Shown: in pieces, positions 10,047 through 18,984 of the stretch
Layout: each line of letters begins with the position of its first letter
Position numbering within the stretch: the first letter of the stretch is position 1
NCBI GenBank assembly: GCA_025350465.1
Contig: JANXXU010000030.1
Span: forward strand, 124,001 to 188,000
From: Alphaproteobacteria bacterium
GTDB lineage: Bacteria; Pseudomonadota; Alphaproteobacteria; Micropepsales; Micropepsaceae
DNA: 64,000 nucleotides
Direction of reading: 5' to 3'
Position numbers and translations under genes: made by a program
The notes under the pieces: generated by a model
What the model was told of the DNA's origin: nothing
The model's input: only the letters and a program-made list of their open reading frames with translations
The model's database searches: none

Positions 10047-11639
10047 TCAGCGGCTGGCGGTGGCGCCCGACTTGTCGATGTAGAGCCAGCGGCTCGGGTG
10101 AAAATCGTGCGCGTTGTCGACCCAGCCTTTCACGTAAGGAGCAACAAGCGCGCGGTTGACATAGACATAGATCGGGATGATCGCGTTGTCGGCGAGCGCC
10201 ATCTGTTCAGCTTGGCGAAATAGCGCCATGCGTCTTGCCGGATCGATCGTGCGCGAGGCTTCGGCGGCTTTCGCATCGAATTCGGGATTCGAATAGCTAC
10301 CGTAGTTGATCTCGTCCGAGCCCGACTGCAGCATGTAAGTGTAGTATTCGGGGTCGAAATTGCCGTACCAGCCCGCGTCGGCAAAGACGAAATCATGCTC
10401 ACGGAGACGGTTGTAGTGCGCGGTAACCTCGCCCGCGAGCAAAGTCGCGTCGACGCCGACAGCCTTGAACATGTCCACGATCGCGATCGCCACGCGCTTG
10501 TTGGCAAGGCCGATGCGATGATTCATCTCGAAGCGCAGCGGATGCTGCGGCGTGAAGCCGGCCTGAGCGAGCAGCTGGCGCGCCTCGGCTTGGCGGGCGG
10601 CCAGGGTCTTGCCTTTGAAGTCGAGCGTCGCGGGCGTGTAGCCGGGAATGATCGGCGGCATGAGGCTGTAGTTCACCGGTTCGCCATTGCGAAGGATCTG
10701 GGCGACGATCGCCTCGCGGTCGACGGCAAGCGACAGAGCACGGCGAACGCGAGGATCGCTGAACGGCGCTTTCTTCAGGTTGGGCACCAAATACATCACG
10801 CCGATGGACGAGGAGACATGCACCGTCCCGGTCGGCAGCACGCGGCGCAGCTGCGTGATCTCGTTCGGCGGAAAGCGCATATTGAGATCGAGTTCGCCGG
10901 CGCGAAGGCGCTTGACCGCGGCCGCATCGTCGTCGGTCGGGAAATAGTTCACGACATCGATGCGCACGTGTTGCGCGTCGTGAAAGCGCGAGTTGCGCAC
11001 CAGTTTGATGTGATCGTTCGGACGCCATTCGGCGAGCATGTAAGCGCCGTTGGAGACTATCGTTCTGGGCTTGGTCCAATCGGTTGGATGACGGTCGATG
11101 ACGTGCTTGGGCGCTGGCGCCATCATCGGAATGGAAAGCAGCAGGATCAGCGTCGGCGAAGGCTGGTTGAGCTGGACCACGACGGTCTGTGGATTGGGGG
11201 CGGAGACGCCGAGCGCCGTGAGCGGCATCGTGCCTTCGCTCACTTCTTTGCCGTTCTTTATTTTGTAGGCAAGGCTTGCGAACCAGCTATGCGTCGCCGG
11301 ATCCATGCCGCGGCGGATGCCGTAAACGAAATCGTCGGCGGTGATCGCCTTGCCGTCGGACCAGACGAGGCGGGGGCGAAGTTTGAAGGTGTAGACGCTG
11401 CCGTCCTTCGAGACGGTCCAGCTCTCGGCGGCGCCGGGGATCGGAGCGCCGTTGGCGTCGACAGTGACGAGGCCTTCGAAGAGGTCGCGCGAGATTTCGT
11501 TGTCGTATGTCGTCGAATATTTTTGCGGATCGAGGGTGCCGGGCTCGGCGATGTTGCCGCGATTTAGAACGACGTCGGCGTGCGCTTGCGGCAGTGCCAG
11601 CGCGAGAAACGCCGCCGTAATGAACCAACGCCCGATCAT
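10047..11639 (-). CDS. Peptide ABC transporter substrate-binding protein (OppA/DppA-like, SBP family 5)
   Basis: A 530-residue secreted protein. It starts MIGRWFITAAFLALALPQAHA, a Sec signal peptide with an Ala-rich cleavage site. The mature protein shows the SBP_bac_5 landmarks: GTLDPQKYSTTYDNEISRDL, ETWTVSKDGSVYTFKLR-like sequence (here ESWTVSKDGSVYTFKL) and LVWSDGKAITADDFVYGIRR. It should bind oligopeptides in the periplasm. No permease or ATPase genes lie beside it, so it is either an orphan or works with a transporter encoded elsewhere. The upstream open frame to 11792 looks non-native; the ATG at 11639 is preceded by AAAGGA at a good distance. It converges on the SDR at 9173 with a 7-base gap. 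Confidence 0.9.
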   Translation of the reverse strand: MIGRWFITAAFLALALPQAHADVVLNRGNIAEPGTLDPQKYSTTYDNEISRDLFEGLVTVDANGAPIPGAAESWTVSKDGSVYTFKLRPRLVWSDGKAITADDFVYGIRRGMDPATHSWFASLAYKIKNGKEVSEGTMPLTALGVSAPNPQTVVVQLNQPSPTLILLLSIPMMAPAPKHVIDRHPTDWTKPRTIVSNGAYMLAEWRPNDHIKLVRNSRFHDAQHVRIDVVNYFPTDDDAAAVKRLRAGELDLNMRFPPNEITQLRRVLPTGTVHVSSSIGVMYLVPNLKKAPFSDPRVRRALSLAVDREAIVAQILRNGEPVNYSLMPPIIPGYTPATLDFKGKTLAARQAEARQLLAQAGFTPQHPLRFEMNHRIGLANKRVAIAIVDMFKAVGVDATLLAGEVTAHYNRLREHDFVFADAGWYGNFDPEYYTYMLQSGSDEINYGSYSNPEFDAKAAEASRTIDPARRMALFRQAEQMALADNAIIPIYVYVNRALVAPYVKGWVDNAHDFHPSRWLYIDKSGATASR

Positions 11640-11698
11640 GAACCGTTCCTTTGAAGAGGCGTCATTGTCGCATGGACGGGGCCGTGCCGCGACCTCGC

Positions 11699-12601
11699 TT
11701 ATTTGCCGGAAATGCGCTCGAAGAATTTGCCGGTCTGTTCTGCGCCCATGAAGTACGGCTTGGCGCCGGTCATGTCGGCGATCTTCGCCCACGCGTCGGC
11801 AACCTTCTCGGCCGACAGTCCGTCGTGGCCCAAGAACACGCCGTGAGACTCAAAGATTTGCGCGACGGCAAAGGCACCGCCGCCGGCGGCAAGGATGACA
11901 CCGGTCGGTGCGTCGTCGCTCACGAGATAGATCACGCCCGGTGTGACGTATTCGGGTTTCAGCGCTTCGAGCGCTTGCGGCGGCATCAAATTCTCGGTCA
12001 TGCGCGTGCCGGCGACGGGCGCAAGCGAGTTGACGCGGATGTTGTCCTTCTGACCCTCGAGCTTCAGCGTGTTCATGAAACCGACGAGACCGAGCTTCGC
12101 CGCGCCATAGTTGGTCTGGCCGAAATTGCCGTAGAGGCCGGACGACGACGAGGTCATGAGAATGCGGCCGTATTGCTGAGCCTTCATCGTTTCCCAGCAC
12201 GCCTTGGTCACCTTGACCGAGCCCATCAGATGGACGTCGAGCACGAACTCGAAGTCCTTGATCTCCATCTTGGTGAAGCTCTTGTCGCGCAGGACGCCCG
12301 CATTGTTGATCAGGATGTCGATGCGGCCGAAGGCGTCGATCGTCTGCTTGACGAGACCGGCGACGCCTGTGTCGTCGGTGACAGAGGCGCCGTTCGCAAC
12401 GGCTTGACCGCCCAACGCCGTGATCTCTTCCACAACCTTTTTCGCGGCGTCGGACGAACCGCCCGAGCCGTCGACCGAGCCGCCGAGATCGTTGATGACG
12501 ACTTTGGCACCGCGGCGTGCCAGCTCAAGGGCATGGGCGCGGCCCAAGCCGCCGCCGGCGCCGGTGACGATGGCGACTTTTCCGTCGAAACGAATGGGCA
12601 T
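11699..12601 (-). CDS. SDR family dehydrogenase, 3-hydroxyacyl-CoA dehydrogenase (multifunctional enzyme 2)-like
   Basis: A 300-residue short-chain dehydrogenase. It has FDGKVAIVTGAGGGLGRAHA, a long NDLGGSVDGSGGSSDAA segment, NNAGVLRDKSF, the catalytic Ser in TSSSSGLYGNFG and Tyr-x3-Lys in NYGAAKLGLVGFMN. The long glycine/serine loop after NDLGG and the RDKSF sequence after NNAGVL are hallmarks of the dehydrogenase domain of peroxisomal-type multifunctional beta-oxidation enzymes. A role oxidising 3-hydroxyacyl-CoA with NAD is therefore likely. The C-terminal part after residue 215 (YVTPGVIYLVSDDAPTG) is also typical. The ATG at 12601 is preceded by GGGGAA. It is divergent from the nucleoside transporter, with 176 bases between them. 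Confidence 0.88.
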   Translation of the reverse strand: MPIRFDGKVAIVTGAGGGLGRAHALELARRGAKVVINDLGGSVDGSGGSSDAAKKVVEEITALGGQAVANGASVTDDTGVAGLVKQTIDAFGRIDILINNAGVLRDKSFTKMEIKDFEFVLDVHLMGSVKVTKACWETMKAQQYGRILMTSSSSGLYGNFGQTNYGAAKLGLVGFMNTLKLEGQKDNIRVNSLAPVAGTRMTENLMPPQALEALKPEYVTPGVIYLVSDDAPTGVILAAGGGAFAVAQIFESHGVFLGHDGLSAEKVADAWAKIADMTGAKPYFMGAEQTGKFFERISGK

Positions 12602-12777
12602 GGATATTCCCCGATTTGCTGCAATTGCGAAGATGCCCGAGTCTTCGCGCACCTACCGCAAAGCGGTCAAGCGACAGAAGCGCGCACGGGCAGTGCGGAC
12701 GGCCTTAAGGCTAAATTGCTTGGGCGAGCCCTTACCGATCATGCTGAGGCCAATTGAGTCGGGGGTTGGGCTAGCGC

Positions 12778-14028
12778 ATGGACATATTTCTTCATCTGCA
12801 AAGCGCCCTGGGCCTTGCGGTCTTCGTGGCGATCGCCTGGGCGTTGTCGGAGAACCGCAACGCTTTTCCTTGGCAGACGGTGATCGTCGGCATCGGGCTG
12901 CAGATCGTTCTGGCCGCGCTGTTGTTGGGCGTGCCGGTCGTGCGCGCGGCGTTGCTATCGCTCAACGTTGCCGTCGATGCGATTCAAGCGGCCACCGCCA
13001 AGGGGACTTCGTTCGTGTTCGGCTTTGTCGGCGGCGGCAAAGCGCCGTTCGCCGTGACGGATGCAGGCTCAATGACGACGCTGGCGTTCACGCTCCTCCC
13101 GATCGTCCTAGTGATGTCGGCGCTCTCGGCGCTCCTCTGGCATTGGCGAATTCTGCCCGTGGTCGTGAAGGTCTTTGCGTTGGCGCTCGAGCGCTCGATG
13201 AAGATCGGCGGCGCGCTCGGCGTCGGCTGTGCTTCGAATATTTTCCTTGGCATGATCGAAGCGCCGCTCTTGATCCGGCCCTATCTCGAGAAACTCACGC
13301 GTAGCGAAATGTTCACGCTGTTCGCCTGCGGGCTGGCCAACGTTGCCGGCACCGTGCTCGTGCTCTATGCGACCATCCTCGAGCCCGTCCTGCCGGGCGC
13401 ACTCGGTCACATCATAGTTGCCTCGCTGTTGTCGCTGCCGGCTTCGATCCTGCTGTCGAAAGTGATGATCCCCGGCGACGAGACGACGCCAACCGAGGCC
13501 GGGACCGCGCGGCTTTATCGCTCGACGATGGATGCCATCGCCAAGGGCGCCGAAGACGGCATGCAAATGTACCTCAACATCATCGCCATGCTCGTGGTGA
13601 TGATTTCGCTGGTGGCGCTTGCCAATATTATGCTCGGCAATTTCGTCATCGCCGACGCGCCATTGAGCTTCGAGCGGATCGTCGGATGGATTTTTGCGCC
13701 GATCGTTTGGCTGATCGGCGTTCCCGCGGGCGAGGCGGCGACGGCGGGCAGTTTGATGGGGACGAAGACCATCCTCAACGAATTCATCGCCTACCTCAAT
13801 CTCGCCGCATTGCCTGGGGATGCTCTGAGCGCACGCTCGAAACTTCTGATGGTGTACGCCTTGTGCGGCTTTGCAAATTTGGGCTCGGTTGGGATGATGA
13901 TCGCGGGCGTCAGTGCGCTCGCCCCGTCGCGCCGCGACGAGATCGTCGAGCTGTCGCTCAAGTCGATCATTCCGGGCACGCTCTCGACGTGCATGACGGC
14001 GGCCGTCGTCGGCTTGCTGCCTCTCTAA
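12778..14028 (+). CDS. Concentrative nucleoside transporter (CNT/NupC family)
   Basis: A 416-residue polytopic inner-membrane protein. It begins with helices LGLAVFVAIAWALSENR and VIVGIGLQIVLAALLLGVPVV, followed by FGFVGGGKAPFAV and later GVPAGEAATAGSLMGTKTIL and NEFIAYLNL. The last two stretches are the highly conserved CNT substrate and cation-binding loops (G-x-K-x3-NEF). It is expected to import nucleosides with H+ or Na+. The C-terminal gate motif CGFANLGSVGMMIAG is present and the length matches the family. A small membrane protein gene follows after 14 bases. Confidence 0.92.
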   Translation: MDIFLHLQSALGLAVFVAIAWALSENRNAFPWQTVIVGIGLQIVLAALLLGVPVVRAALLSLNVAVDAIQAATAKGTSFVFGFVGGGKAPFAVTDAGSMTTLAFTLLPIVLVMSALSALLWHWRILPVVVKVFALALERSMKIGGALGVGCASNIFLGMIEAPLLIRPYLEKLTRSEMFTLFACGLANVAGTVLVLYATILEPVLPGALGHIIVASLLSLPASILLSKVMIPGDETTPTEAGTARLYRSTMDAIAKGAEDGMQMYLNIIAMLVVMISLVALANIMLGNFVIADAPLSFERIVGWIFAPIVWLIGVPAGEAATAGSLMGTKTILNEFIAYLNLAALPGDALSARSKLLMVYALCGFANLGSVGMMIAGVSALAPSRRDEIVELSLKSIIPGTLSTCMTAAVVGLLPL

Positions 14029-14042
14029 CGAAAGGGCCGGCT

Positions 14043-14402
14043 ATGGGTCGCGTGCAGTCGTGGATGATGTGGGTGGCCGGGATGCTGGCCATTTTGGGCA
14101 GTATCGGCGTTGCGCGACTCCCGCTCGGGATCCTCTTCGTGCAAATCGACGTGCTGATGCCGATCGTCGGTTTGCTGTGCCTGGCTGTCGCCTACGTGTC
14201 GCGCGAGGATGCGGGCAAGAACAGCGTTCTCAACTGGGCGCTGTGGATCACGGGATTTGCCGCTTTCGGGGCGGCGCTTGTGTCCTACCTCCCGCTCGTC
14301 AATCTCCAAATTGTGCTGCCGTTCATGACGATCAACGGTTTGACTCTGATCATTGGCTTTGTGTGTTTGCTGATTGCCTATCTCAAGACTTGGCGGCGCT
14401 GA
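14043..14402 (+). CDS. Small four-helix membrane protein of unknown function
   Basis: A 119-residue protein that is almost entirely hydrophobic: WMMWVAGMLAILGSIGVARL, VLMPIVGLLCLAVAYVS, LWITGFAAFGAALVSYLPL and MTINGLTLIIGFVCLLIAYL give four membrane segments with short loops. I do not recognise a named family. It starts 14 bases after the nucleoside transporter stop on the same strand and is probably co-transcribed, so an accessory role with that carrier is possible but unproven. The frame is open upstream inside the transporter gene, but the ATG at 14043 removes all overlap. Confidence 0.7.
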   Translation: MGRVQSWMMWVAGMLAILGSIGVARLPLGILFVQIDVLMPIVGLLCLAVAYVSREDAGKNSVLNWALWITGFAAFGAALVSYLPLVNLQIVLPFMTINGLTLIIGFVCLLIAYLKTWRR

Positions 14403-14473
14403 GGCCATAAAGGCGCAGTCGCCGGATCGTGTGCCATCGACCGCTTGCGTTTGCCATTGCTCCCGCTTATCGC

Positions 14474-15958
14474 ATGCGTCCCACCTTTCGCGGAGCCTAC
14501 CAACCCGTGCAGCGCGTAACATCCGACAGCAAGCCTGTGACGCGCCTGTCATGGGCGACGTTGCTTGGATTTGGCCAAATGGCCGTGCCGCTGGCGACCG
14601 CCGGCCTGCCGATCGCGGTCTTCGTGACCAAGTTCTATGCGAGCGACATCCACCTGAAGCTTGAGGTCGTCGGGATTATCCTGTTCCTCGCGCGGATCAC
14701 CGATTTCATCGTCGACCCGATCATCGGCTATGTGAGCGACCGGACAACGTGGGGTTTCGGGCGGCGGCGCACGTGGGTGTTTCTGGGCGCACCGATCTTC
14801 GTGCTCGGCGTCTATATGTTATTTCTGCCGCCGGCACTGCTGATGCAGCAGAGCGAGAGGGCGCGCGAAATCTATCTACTTGTTTGGATTTCGGTCTTCT
14901 ACCTCGGCTGGACGATGATTACGATCCCTTACGGGGCCTGGGGCGCGGAGCTATCCGAAGATTACAACGAGCGTTCGCGCATCACGGGCGTGCGCGAAAT
15001 ATTCACGCTCGTCGGATTGGCGCTCGCCGGATCGATCCCCGTTTTGTTGGGGAGCGGCGCCACAGAGGCGACCGCCACCGTAGGGGCTCGCGCCGCCGGA
15101 AACCTGTGGGAGGTGATGGCGGTGCTCGGCGTCGCCATCTTGGTGCTGACGCCGATCGGCGCGACGATCCTCTATTTCTCGACGCCCGAGCCGCCGGTCA
15201 AGGAGATGGAGCACATCCCGGTTTGGCGCGCGGTCAAAGCGGCGGCGACGAATTGGCCGTTCATGCGCCTCTTCGCGTCCATCATAGGTATTCGGATGGG
15301 ATCGAGAGGGGCGGAGAGTTTGCTGCTCTTCTACCTTGTCGACGCGGCTGGGCTTGCGCAATCGCAGGCAAGCAAATCTCTTCTCGCGCTTCTGGTCGCA
15401 TCGATTTTTTTCGCGCCGTTTTGGATTTGGGCCGGGCAGGCATGGACCAAACACCGCGCTCTTTCGATCGCAATGATGGGCGGTATTCTGGTGTTCGCGG
15501 TACTGCCGGGTTTGCGCGGGATGGGTTTTTGGCCGAACATCCTCGCCTTCGCCGCGCTCGGTGCCGCGTTTTCGGCGCCCTTTACGCTTGGGCAGTCGAT
15601 GGCGGCGGATGTCGTCGACCTCGACTCGTTGCGCACCCGCCAGCCGAGGGCCGGCTTACTGATCTCGTTCTTCGGTATCGCGATCAAAGGCGGCGACATG
15701 TTGGGCGTCGTGCTGGCGCTGACCTTCGTCGGGTATTTGGGCTACGTGCCGAGCGCGCCGGTCAAAACGCACCACGCGATTCAGGTGCTCTCGGCGGTCT
15801 ATGTCATGTTCCCCATCATCTTCTGGATTCCCGCTATCGCGCTCATCTGGAATTTTCCGATCACGCCGGCGGTGCAGCGCCGCATTCGCGCTCTGATCGA
15901 AAAGCGCATCAAGCTCGAACACTCCGGCAAGCTTCGGCGATCAAGCGGTAAGACCTGA
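14474..15958 (+). CDS. MFS transporter, glycoside-pentoside-hexuronide (GPH):cation symporter type
   Basis: A protein of about 494 residues with twelve predicted membrane segments. The family signature between helices 2 and 3 is clear: DFIVDPIIGYVSDRTTWGFG followed by RRRTWVFLGAP. The start of the fold, LSWATLLGFGQMAVPLA, is also typical of MelB-like symporters. It probably moves a sugar or other small solute with H+ or Na+. I chose the ATG at 14474 (MRPTFRG); a GTG at 14429 is an alternative. The last 50 bases overlap the 3' end of the convergent LLM oxidoreductase gene. Confidence 0.87.
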   Translation: MRPTFRGAYQPVQRVTSDSKPVTRLSWATLLGFGQMAVPLATAGLPIAVFVTKFYASDIHLKLEVVGIILFLARITDFIVDPIIGYVSDRTTWGFGRRRTWVFLGAPIFVLGVYMLFLPPALLMQQSERAREIYLLVWISVFYLGWTMITIPYGAWGAELSEDYNERSRITGVREIFTLVGLALAGSIPVLLGSGATEATATVGARAAGNLWEVMAVLGVAILVLTPIGATILYFSTPEPPVKEMEHIPVWRAVKAAATNWPFMRLFASIIGIRMGSRGAESLLLFYLVDAAGLAQSQASKSLLALLVASIFFAPFWIWAGQAWTKHRALSIAMMGGILVFAVLPGLRGMGFWPNILAFAALGAAFSAPFTLGQSMAADVVDLDSLRTRQPRAGLLISFFGIAIKGGDMLGVVLALTFVGYLGYVPSAPVKTHHAIQVLSAVYVMFPIIFWIPAIALIWNFPITPAVQRRIRALIEKRIKLEHSGKLRRSSGKT

Positions 15959-16931
15959 CGCGTGCTGCGAAGTCGTAGGTGATCGAGAGGACGTTCAACT
16001 CCTCCGCACCGTAGTTGGCTGCGAGGCGCTCGAGACTCTCCCGCACGCGTTGGGGTGTGCCGGAAATGCTGCGCGCGGCGATGGCTTTCACCTGCGCGCG
16101 CTCGGCGTCGCTGTAGGGATAAGCGAGCGCTTCGTCGGGCGAGGGGAAGGCGCCGGAGCGGCCCTGCAACAGATGCAGAACCCAGAGATTGCGGGTTGCG
16201 CAGAGATAGTCCGCCTCCTCTTCCGTCGGTGCGGCGATGGCGAAGATACCGACGGCAACGCGCGGACGGTCGTCGGGCGTGTGCGGCTTGAAGCGCCGGC
16301 GATAGAGTTCAACCGCCTCCACGCCGCCATCGGGCGAAATGAAATGCGCGAACGAGAGCGGTAAGCCCAACTCCGCCGCGAACACGGCACCACTCATGCT
16401 GGACGCCAGCATCCACATCTGCGGTAAGCCAGGCCCGCGCGGGCTCGCGTGAACGCTGCGATAGGGATGATCGGCCGGCCACTGGGCGAGGCCGGCCGAT
16501 TCTTCGAGGTAGTGGCGCAGCAGGGCGACCTGCTGAGGAAACGTGTCGATGTCCCACGGCTGCGGGCCGCCTTGAAGGGCAACCGCTGTGCGCTGGTCGG
16601 AACCCGGCGCGCGGCCGACGGCGAGATCGATGCGCTCGGGATAAAGCGTCTCGAGCATGCGGAAATTTTCGGCGACTTTCAAAGGGCTGTAGTGCGGCAA
16701 CATGATGCCGCCCGAGCCGATGCGCATGGTCTTGGTTTCGGCGGCGACGCGTGCGATCAGAACTTCCGGCGTCGAGCCGGCAAAGGAATAGGTGTTGTGA
16801 TGCTCGGCCAGCCAATAGCGCTCGTAGCCGAAACTCTCGCAGGCTTTCGCCAATTCGATCGTCTCGTGCACGGCATCGGCGGCAGTGCCGCCTTTGCGGA
16901 TCGGCGATTGGTCGAGGACGCTAAGCTTCAT
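15909..16931 (-). CDS. LLM class flavin-dependent oxidoreductase
   Basis: A 340-residue luciferase-like monooxygenase-fold protein. It begins MKLSVLDQSPIRKGGTA and contains YWLAEHHNTYSFAGSTPEVLI, GSGGIMLPHYSPLKVAENFR and DLAVGRAPGSDQRTA. These are hallmarks of the MsnO8-type LLM subgroup, which binds FMN (F420 being the alternative cofactor in the superfamily). The substrate is not known. The upstream open frame to 17105 is translated repeat DNA and not part of the protein; the ATG at 16931 fits the family. The 3' end overlaps the MFS gene by 50 bases in the convergent orientation. Confidence 0.87.
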   Translation of the reverse strand: MKLSVLDQSPIRKGGTAADAVHETIELAKACESFGYERYWLAEHHNTYSFAGSTPEVLIARVAAETKTMRIGSGGIMLPHYSPLKVAENFRMLETLYPERIDLAVGRAPGSDQRTAVALQGGPQPWDIDTFPQQVALLRHYLEESAGLAQWPADHPYRSVHASPRGPGLPQMWMLASSMSGAVFAAELGLPLSFAHFISPDGGVEAVELYRRRFKPHTPDDRPRVAVGIFAIAAPTEEEADYLCATRNLWVLHLLQGRSGAFPSPDEALAYPYSDAERAQVKAIAARSISGTPQRVRESLERLAANYGAEELNVLSITYDFAARVRSYRLIAEACRSVRA

Positions 16932-16974
16932 GACGCCATTGCCGCGCGGCGCAATCGCGCGTGAATGCAATCGA

Positions 16975-17152
16975 CCCCTCGCCCTTCCATCTTTGGAAGG
17001 GAGAGGGGATGGGGGTGAGGGAAGACCGTGACGCTGTATGCGGACGATGTGATTTGCGCGAGCGTTTTCGCAAGGCTTCGATGTGCGCGGTGGCGCGACG
17101 CCCATCCCTCACCCCGGCCCTCTCCCTTCCCGAAAGTGGGAAGGGCGAGGGA
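16975..17152 (+). repeat. Composite palindromic repeat, family 1, copy A
   Basis: Two palindromes point at each other. The first (16975-17008) pairs CCCCTCGCCCTTCCA with TGGAAGGGAGAGGGG and is followed by GGGGGTGAGGG. The second begins CCCTCACCCC at 17106 and forms a stem from 17118 to 17151. The spacer includes TTGCGCGAGCG and a nearby TTCGCAAGGC. The same layout occurs at 34052-34233 and 56894-57026. It fills most of the 276 bases between the LLM oxidoreductase start and the CoA-transferase stop; nothing else is recognisable there except the flanks. Confidence 0.85.
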
Positions 17153-17207
17153 GGAAATGGAGTCGAGACGGAGGTCCGTCGCAAGGCAAAGCTGACGAGG
17201 CGTGTTC

Positions 17208-18419
17208 TCATGGTATTTTTTTCACGATGGCGCCTTGCTGAACTAGACGAGCTATCTGCGCGTCATTGTAACCCGCCTCCTTCAGCACCGCGTTTGTATC
17301 GGCACCAAAGTCGGGCGGCGTCATTCGTGTCGATGATTTTGTGCGCGACATCTTGATGGGCGAGGCGACGCCCTTATAGCCGTCCTTCTCGACGACCATC
17401 GCTCGGGCCTTCGTCTGCGGATCGTTCATCACTTCGTTCACTTGGTTGAGCGGGCCCGCCGGGACTCCGGCTTCGAGCAGCTTGGTCGCCGTCTTGAGCC
17501 CATCGAGCTGCGCGAACAGGCCGGCAAGAATCTGCGTCAGCGCGGTGCGGTTGGCGTTGCGGCCGGCGTTGTCCTTGAAGCGTGGATCGTCCGCCAACTC
17601 CGGTTTACCCAAGACTGCCGTGGCTTTGCGAAACTGAGCATCGTTGCCGACGCCGAGGAAGATAGGGCGGGTCTTGGTTTGAAACAGGTCGTAGGGCGCC
17701 AAATTCGGGTGCGCGTTGCCGATCAGCTTCGGGATGCGCTCGCCCCACAGCCAATTGCCGGAGTGCGGATGCAGAACGCTGATGCCGGCGTCGTAAAGCG
17801 CGACCTCGATGAACTGGCCGCGACCTGAGTGCGTGCGCTCGTGCAGGGCGAGCAGTATTCCGATCACCGCGTTGAGGCCCGTCGTCATGTCGACGATCGG
17901 GACACCGAGTTTCACGGGCCCCGACTCGGGCGTACCCGTCGCCGAAGCCAACCCCGTCATCGCCTGCAGGACGGCATCGTAACCGGGCATACTGCCGAGC
18001 GGCCCGTCGGCGCCGAAGCCGGAGATGCGGCAATAGATCAGCTTCGGGAAACGCTGCGACAGCGTTTCGTAGGCCATGCCCCAGCGCTCCATCGTGCCGA
18101 TCTTGAAGTTCTCGATCAGCACGTCGGCATTTTCGAGCAGCCGAAGAACCACGTCACGGGCCTCGGCCTTGGTCAGGTCGAGGGCAAGCCCGCGTTTGTT
18201 GCGATTGATGTTGAGATAATAAGAACTGGGTCCTCGCGCGCCGTCGTCGTCGCGGAAGGGCGGACCCCACTCGCGCGTCTCATCGCCTTGAGGCGGCTCG
18301 ACCTTGATCACGTCGGCGCCGTGGTCGCCAAGGATCTGGGTCGCATAGGGGCCGGCCAGAACGCGCGAAAGGTCGACGATTTTGACCCCGGCCAAGGCAC
18401 CCGTATTCTGCGTCGGCAT
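17208..18419 (-). CDS. CaiB/BaiF family CoA-transferase (class III)
   Basis: A 403-residue class III CoA-transferase. The N-terminus GVKIVDLSRVLAGPYATQIL, then GADVIKVEPPQGDETREWGPP and LNINRNKRGLALDL are the standard CoA-binding landmarks. The catalytic Asp lies in SMPGYDAVLQAMTGL, about residue 155. It moves CoA between a thioester and a free carboxylate; formyl-CoA, succinyl-CoA:mesaconate and carnitine enzymes are all in this family, so the acid is not fixed by sequence. The ATG at 18419 is in frame with the full N-terminal domain. It is divergent from the DUF1801 gene, 60 bases away. Confidence 0.9.
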   Translation of the reverse strand: MPTQNTGALAGVKIVDLSRVLAGPYATQILGDHGADVIKVEPPQGDETREWGPPFRDDDGARGPSSYYLNINRNKRGLALDLTKAEARDVVLRLLENADVLIENFKIGTMERWGMAYETLSQRFPKLIYCRISGFGADGPLGSMPGYDAVLQAMTGLASATGTPESGPVKLGVPIVDMTTGLNAVIGILLALHERTHSGRGQFIEVALYDAGISVLHPHSGNWLWGERIPKLIGNAHPNLAPYDLFQTKTRPIFLGVGNDAQFRKATAVLGKPELADDPRFKDNAGRNANRTALTQILAGLFAQLDGLKTATKLLEAGVPAGPLNQVNEVMNDPQTKARAMVVEKDGYKGVASPIKMSRTKSSTRMTPPDFGADTNAVLKEAGYNDAQIARLVQQGAIVKKIP

Positions 18420-18479
18420 TTCAGCGCTCCGGTCTCATGCGTCCCTGCATAGCAACTTCGGAGCCGCCCAAGCAAAGGG

Positions 18480-18941
18480 ATGCCATTGGCCGAGCTTTCG
18501 CCCAAGAAGCAGTTGGACGGGTTCATCGCCAAATTCGAGCCGGCAATTGCCGCGCAAACGAAGAAGGTGCTGGCGGCGATGCGCAAGCGCTTGCCAGGCG
18601 CGTTGGAGCTTGTTTACGACAACTACAATGCGCTGGCGATCGGCTTTGCGCCGACCGAGCGCGCGTCGGACGTCATCTTCTCGATCGCGGCCTACCCCAA
18701 ATGGGTCAGCCTGTTTCTGTTCGGCGGCCAGAAGCTGAAGGATCCGAAGAAGCTGCTCAAAGGCAGCGGCAGCACCGTTCGCCACATTGTGTTGAAGGGC
18801 GCGGTGACGCTAGACGACGGCGACGTCAGGGCGCTGATGGAGGCGTGCCTGAAAATCGCCGATCCGCCGCTCGACCCAAAGCAGAAACATAGGCTCATCA
18901 TCAAATCCATCTCGGCCAAGCAGCGACCTCGCCGCTCATAG
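18480..18941 (+). CDS. DUF1801 domain-containing protein
   Basis: A 153-residue cytosolic protein. KQLDGFIAKFEPAIAAQTKK, MRKRLPGALELVYDNYNALA, VIFSIAAYPKWVSLFLFGG and GSTVRHIVLKG match the DUF1801 (YdhG-like) pattern. A conserved role is not established for this family. The gene stands alone between the divergent CoA-transferase and the acyl-CoA dehydrogenase at 19042, from which it is separated by 100 bases holding a perfect palindrome. Confidence 0.75.
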   Translation: MPLAELSPKKQLDGFIAKFEPAIAAQTKKVLAAMRKRLPGALELVYDNYNALAIGFAPTERASDVIFSIAAYPKWVSLFLFGGQKLKDPKKLLKGSGSTVRHIVLKGAVTLDDGDVRALMEACLKIADPPLDPKQKHRLIIKSISAKQRPRRS

Positions 18942-18984
18942 GGCCGTTCGTGTCTGTGTCTCGACGAAACGGCGAAAGTCGTGG

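Noticed and set aside
16932-17105. N-terminal extension of the LLM oxidoreductase
   Set aside because: The extra 58 codons are translated repeat DNA (LPSPPSPLPSKDGRARG), also seen near 57000 in a different context; the family starts at the ATG at 16931.
17208-17225. T-run after 17213 as a terminator
   Set aside because: It is the AAA-AAA Lys codons at the end of the CoA-transferase on the other strand; no stem precedes it.
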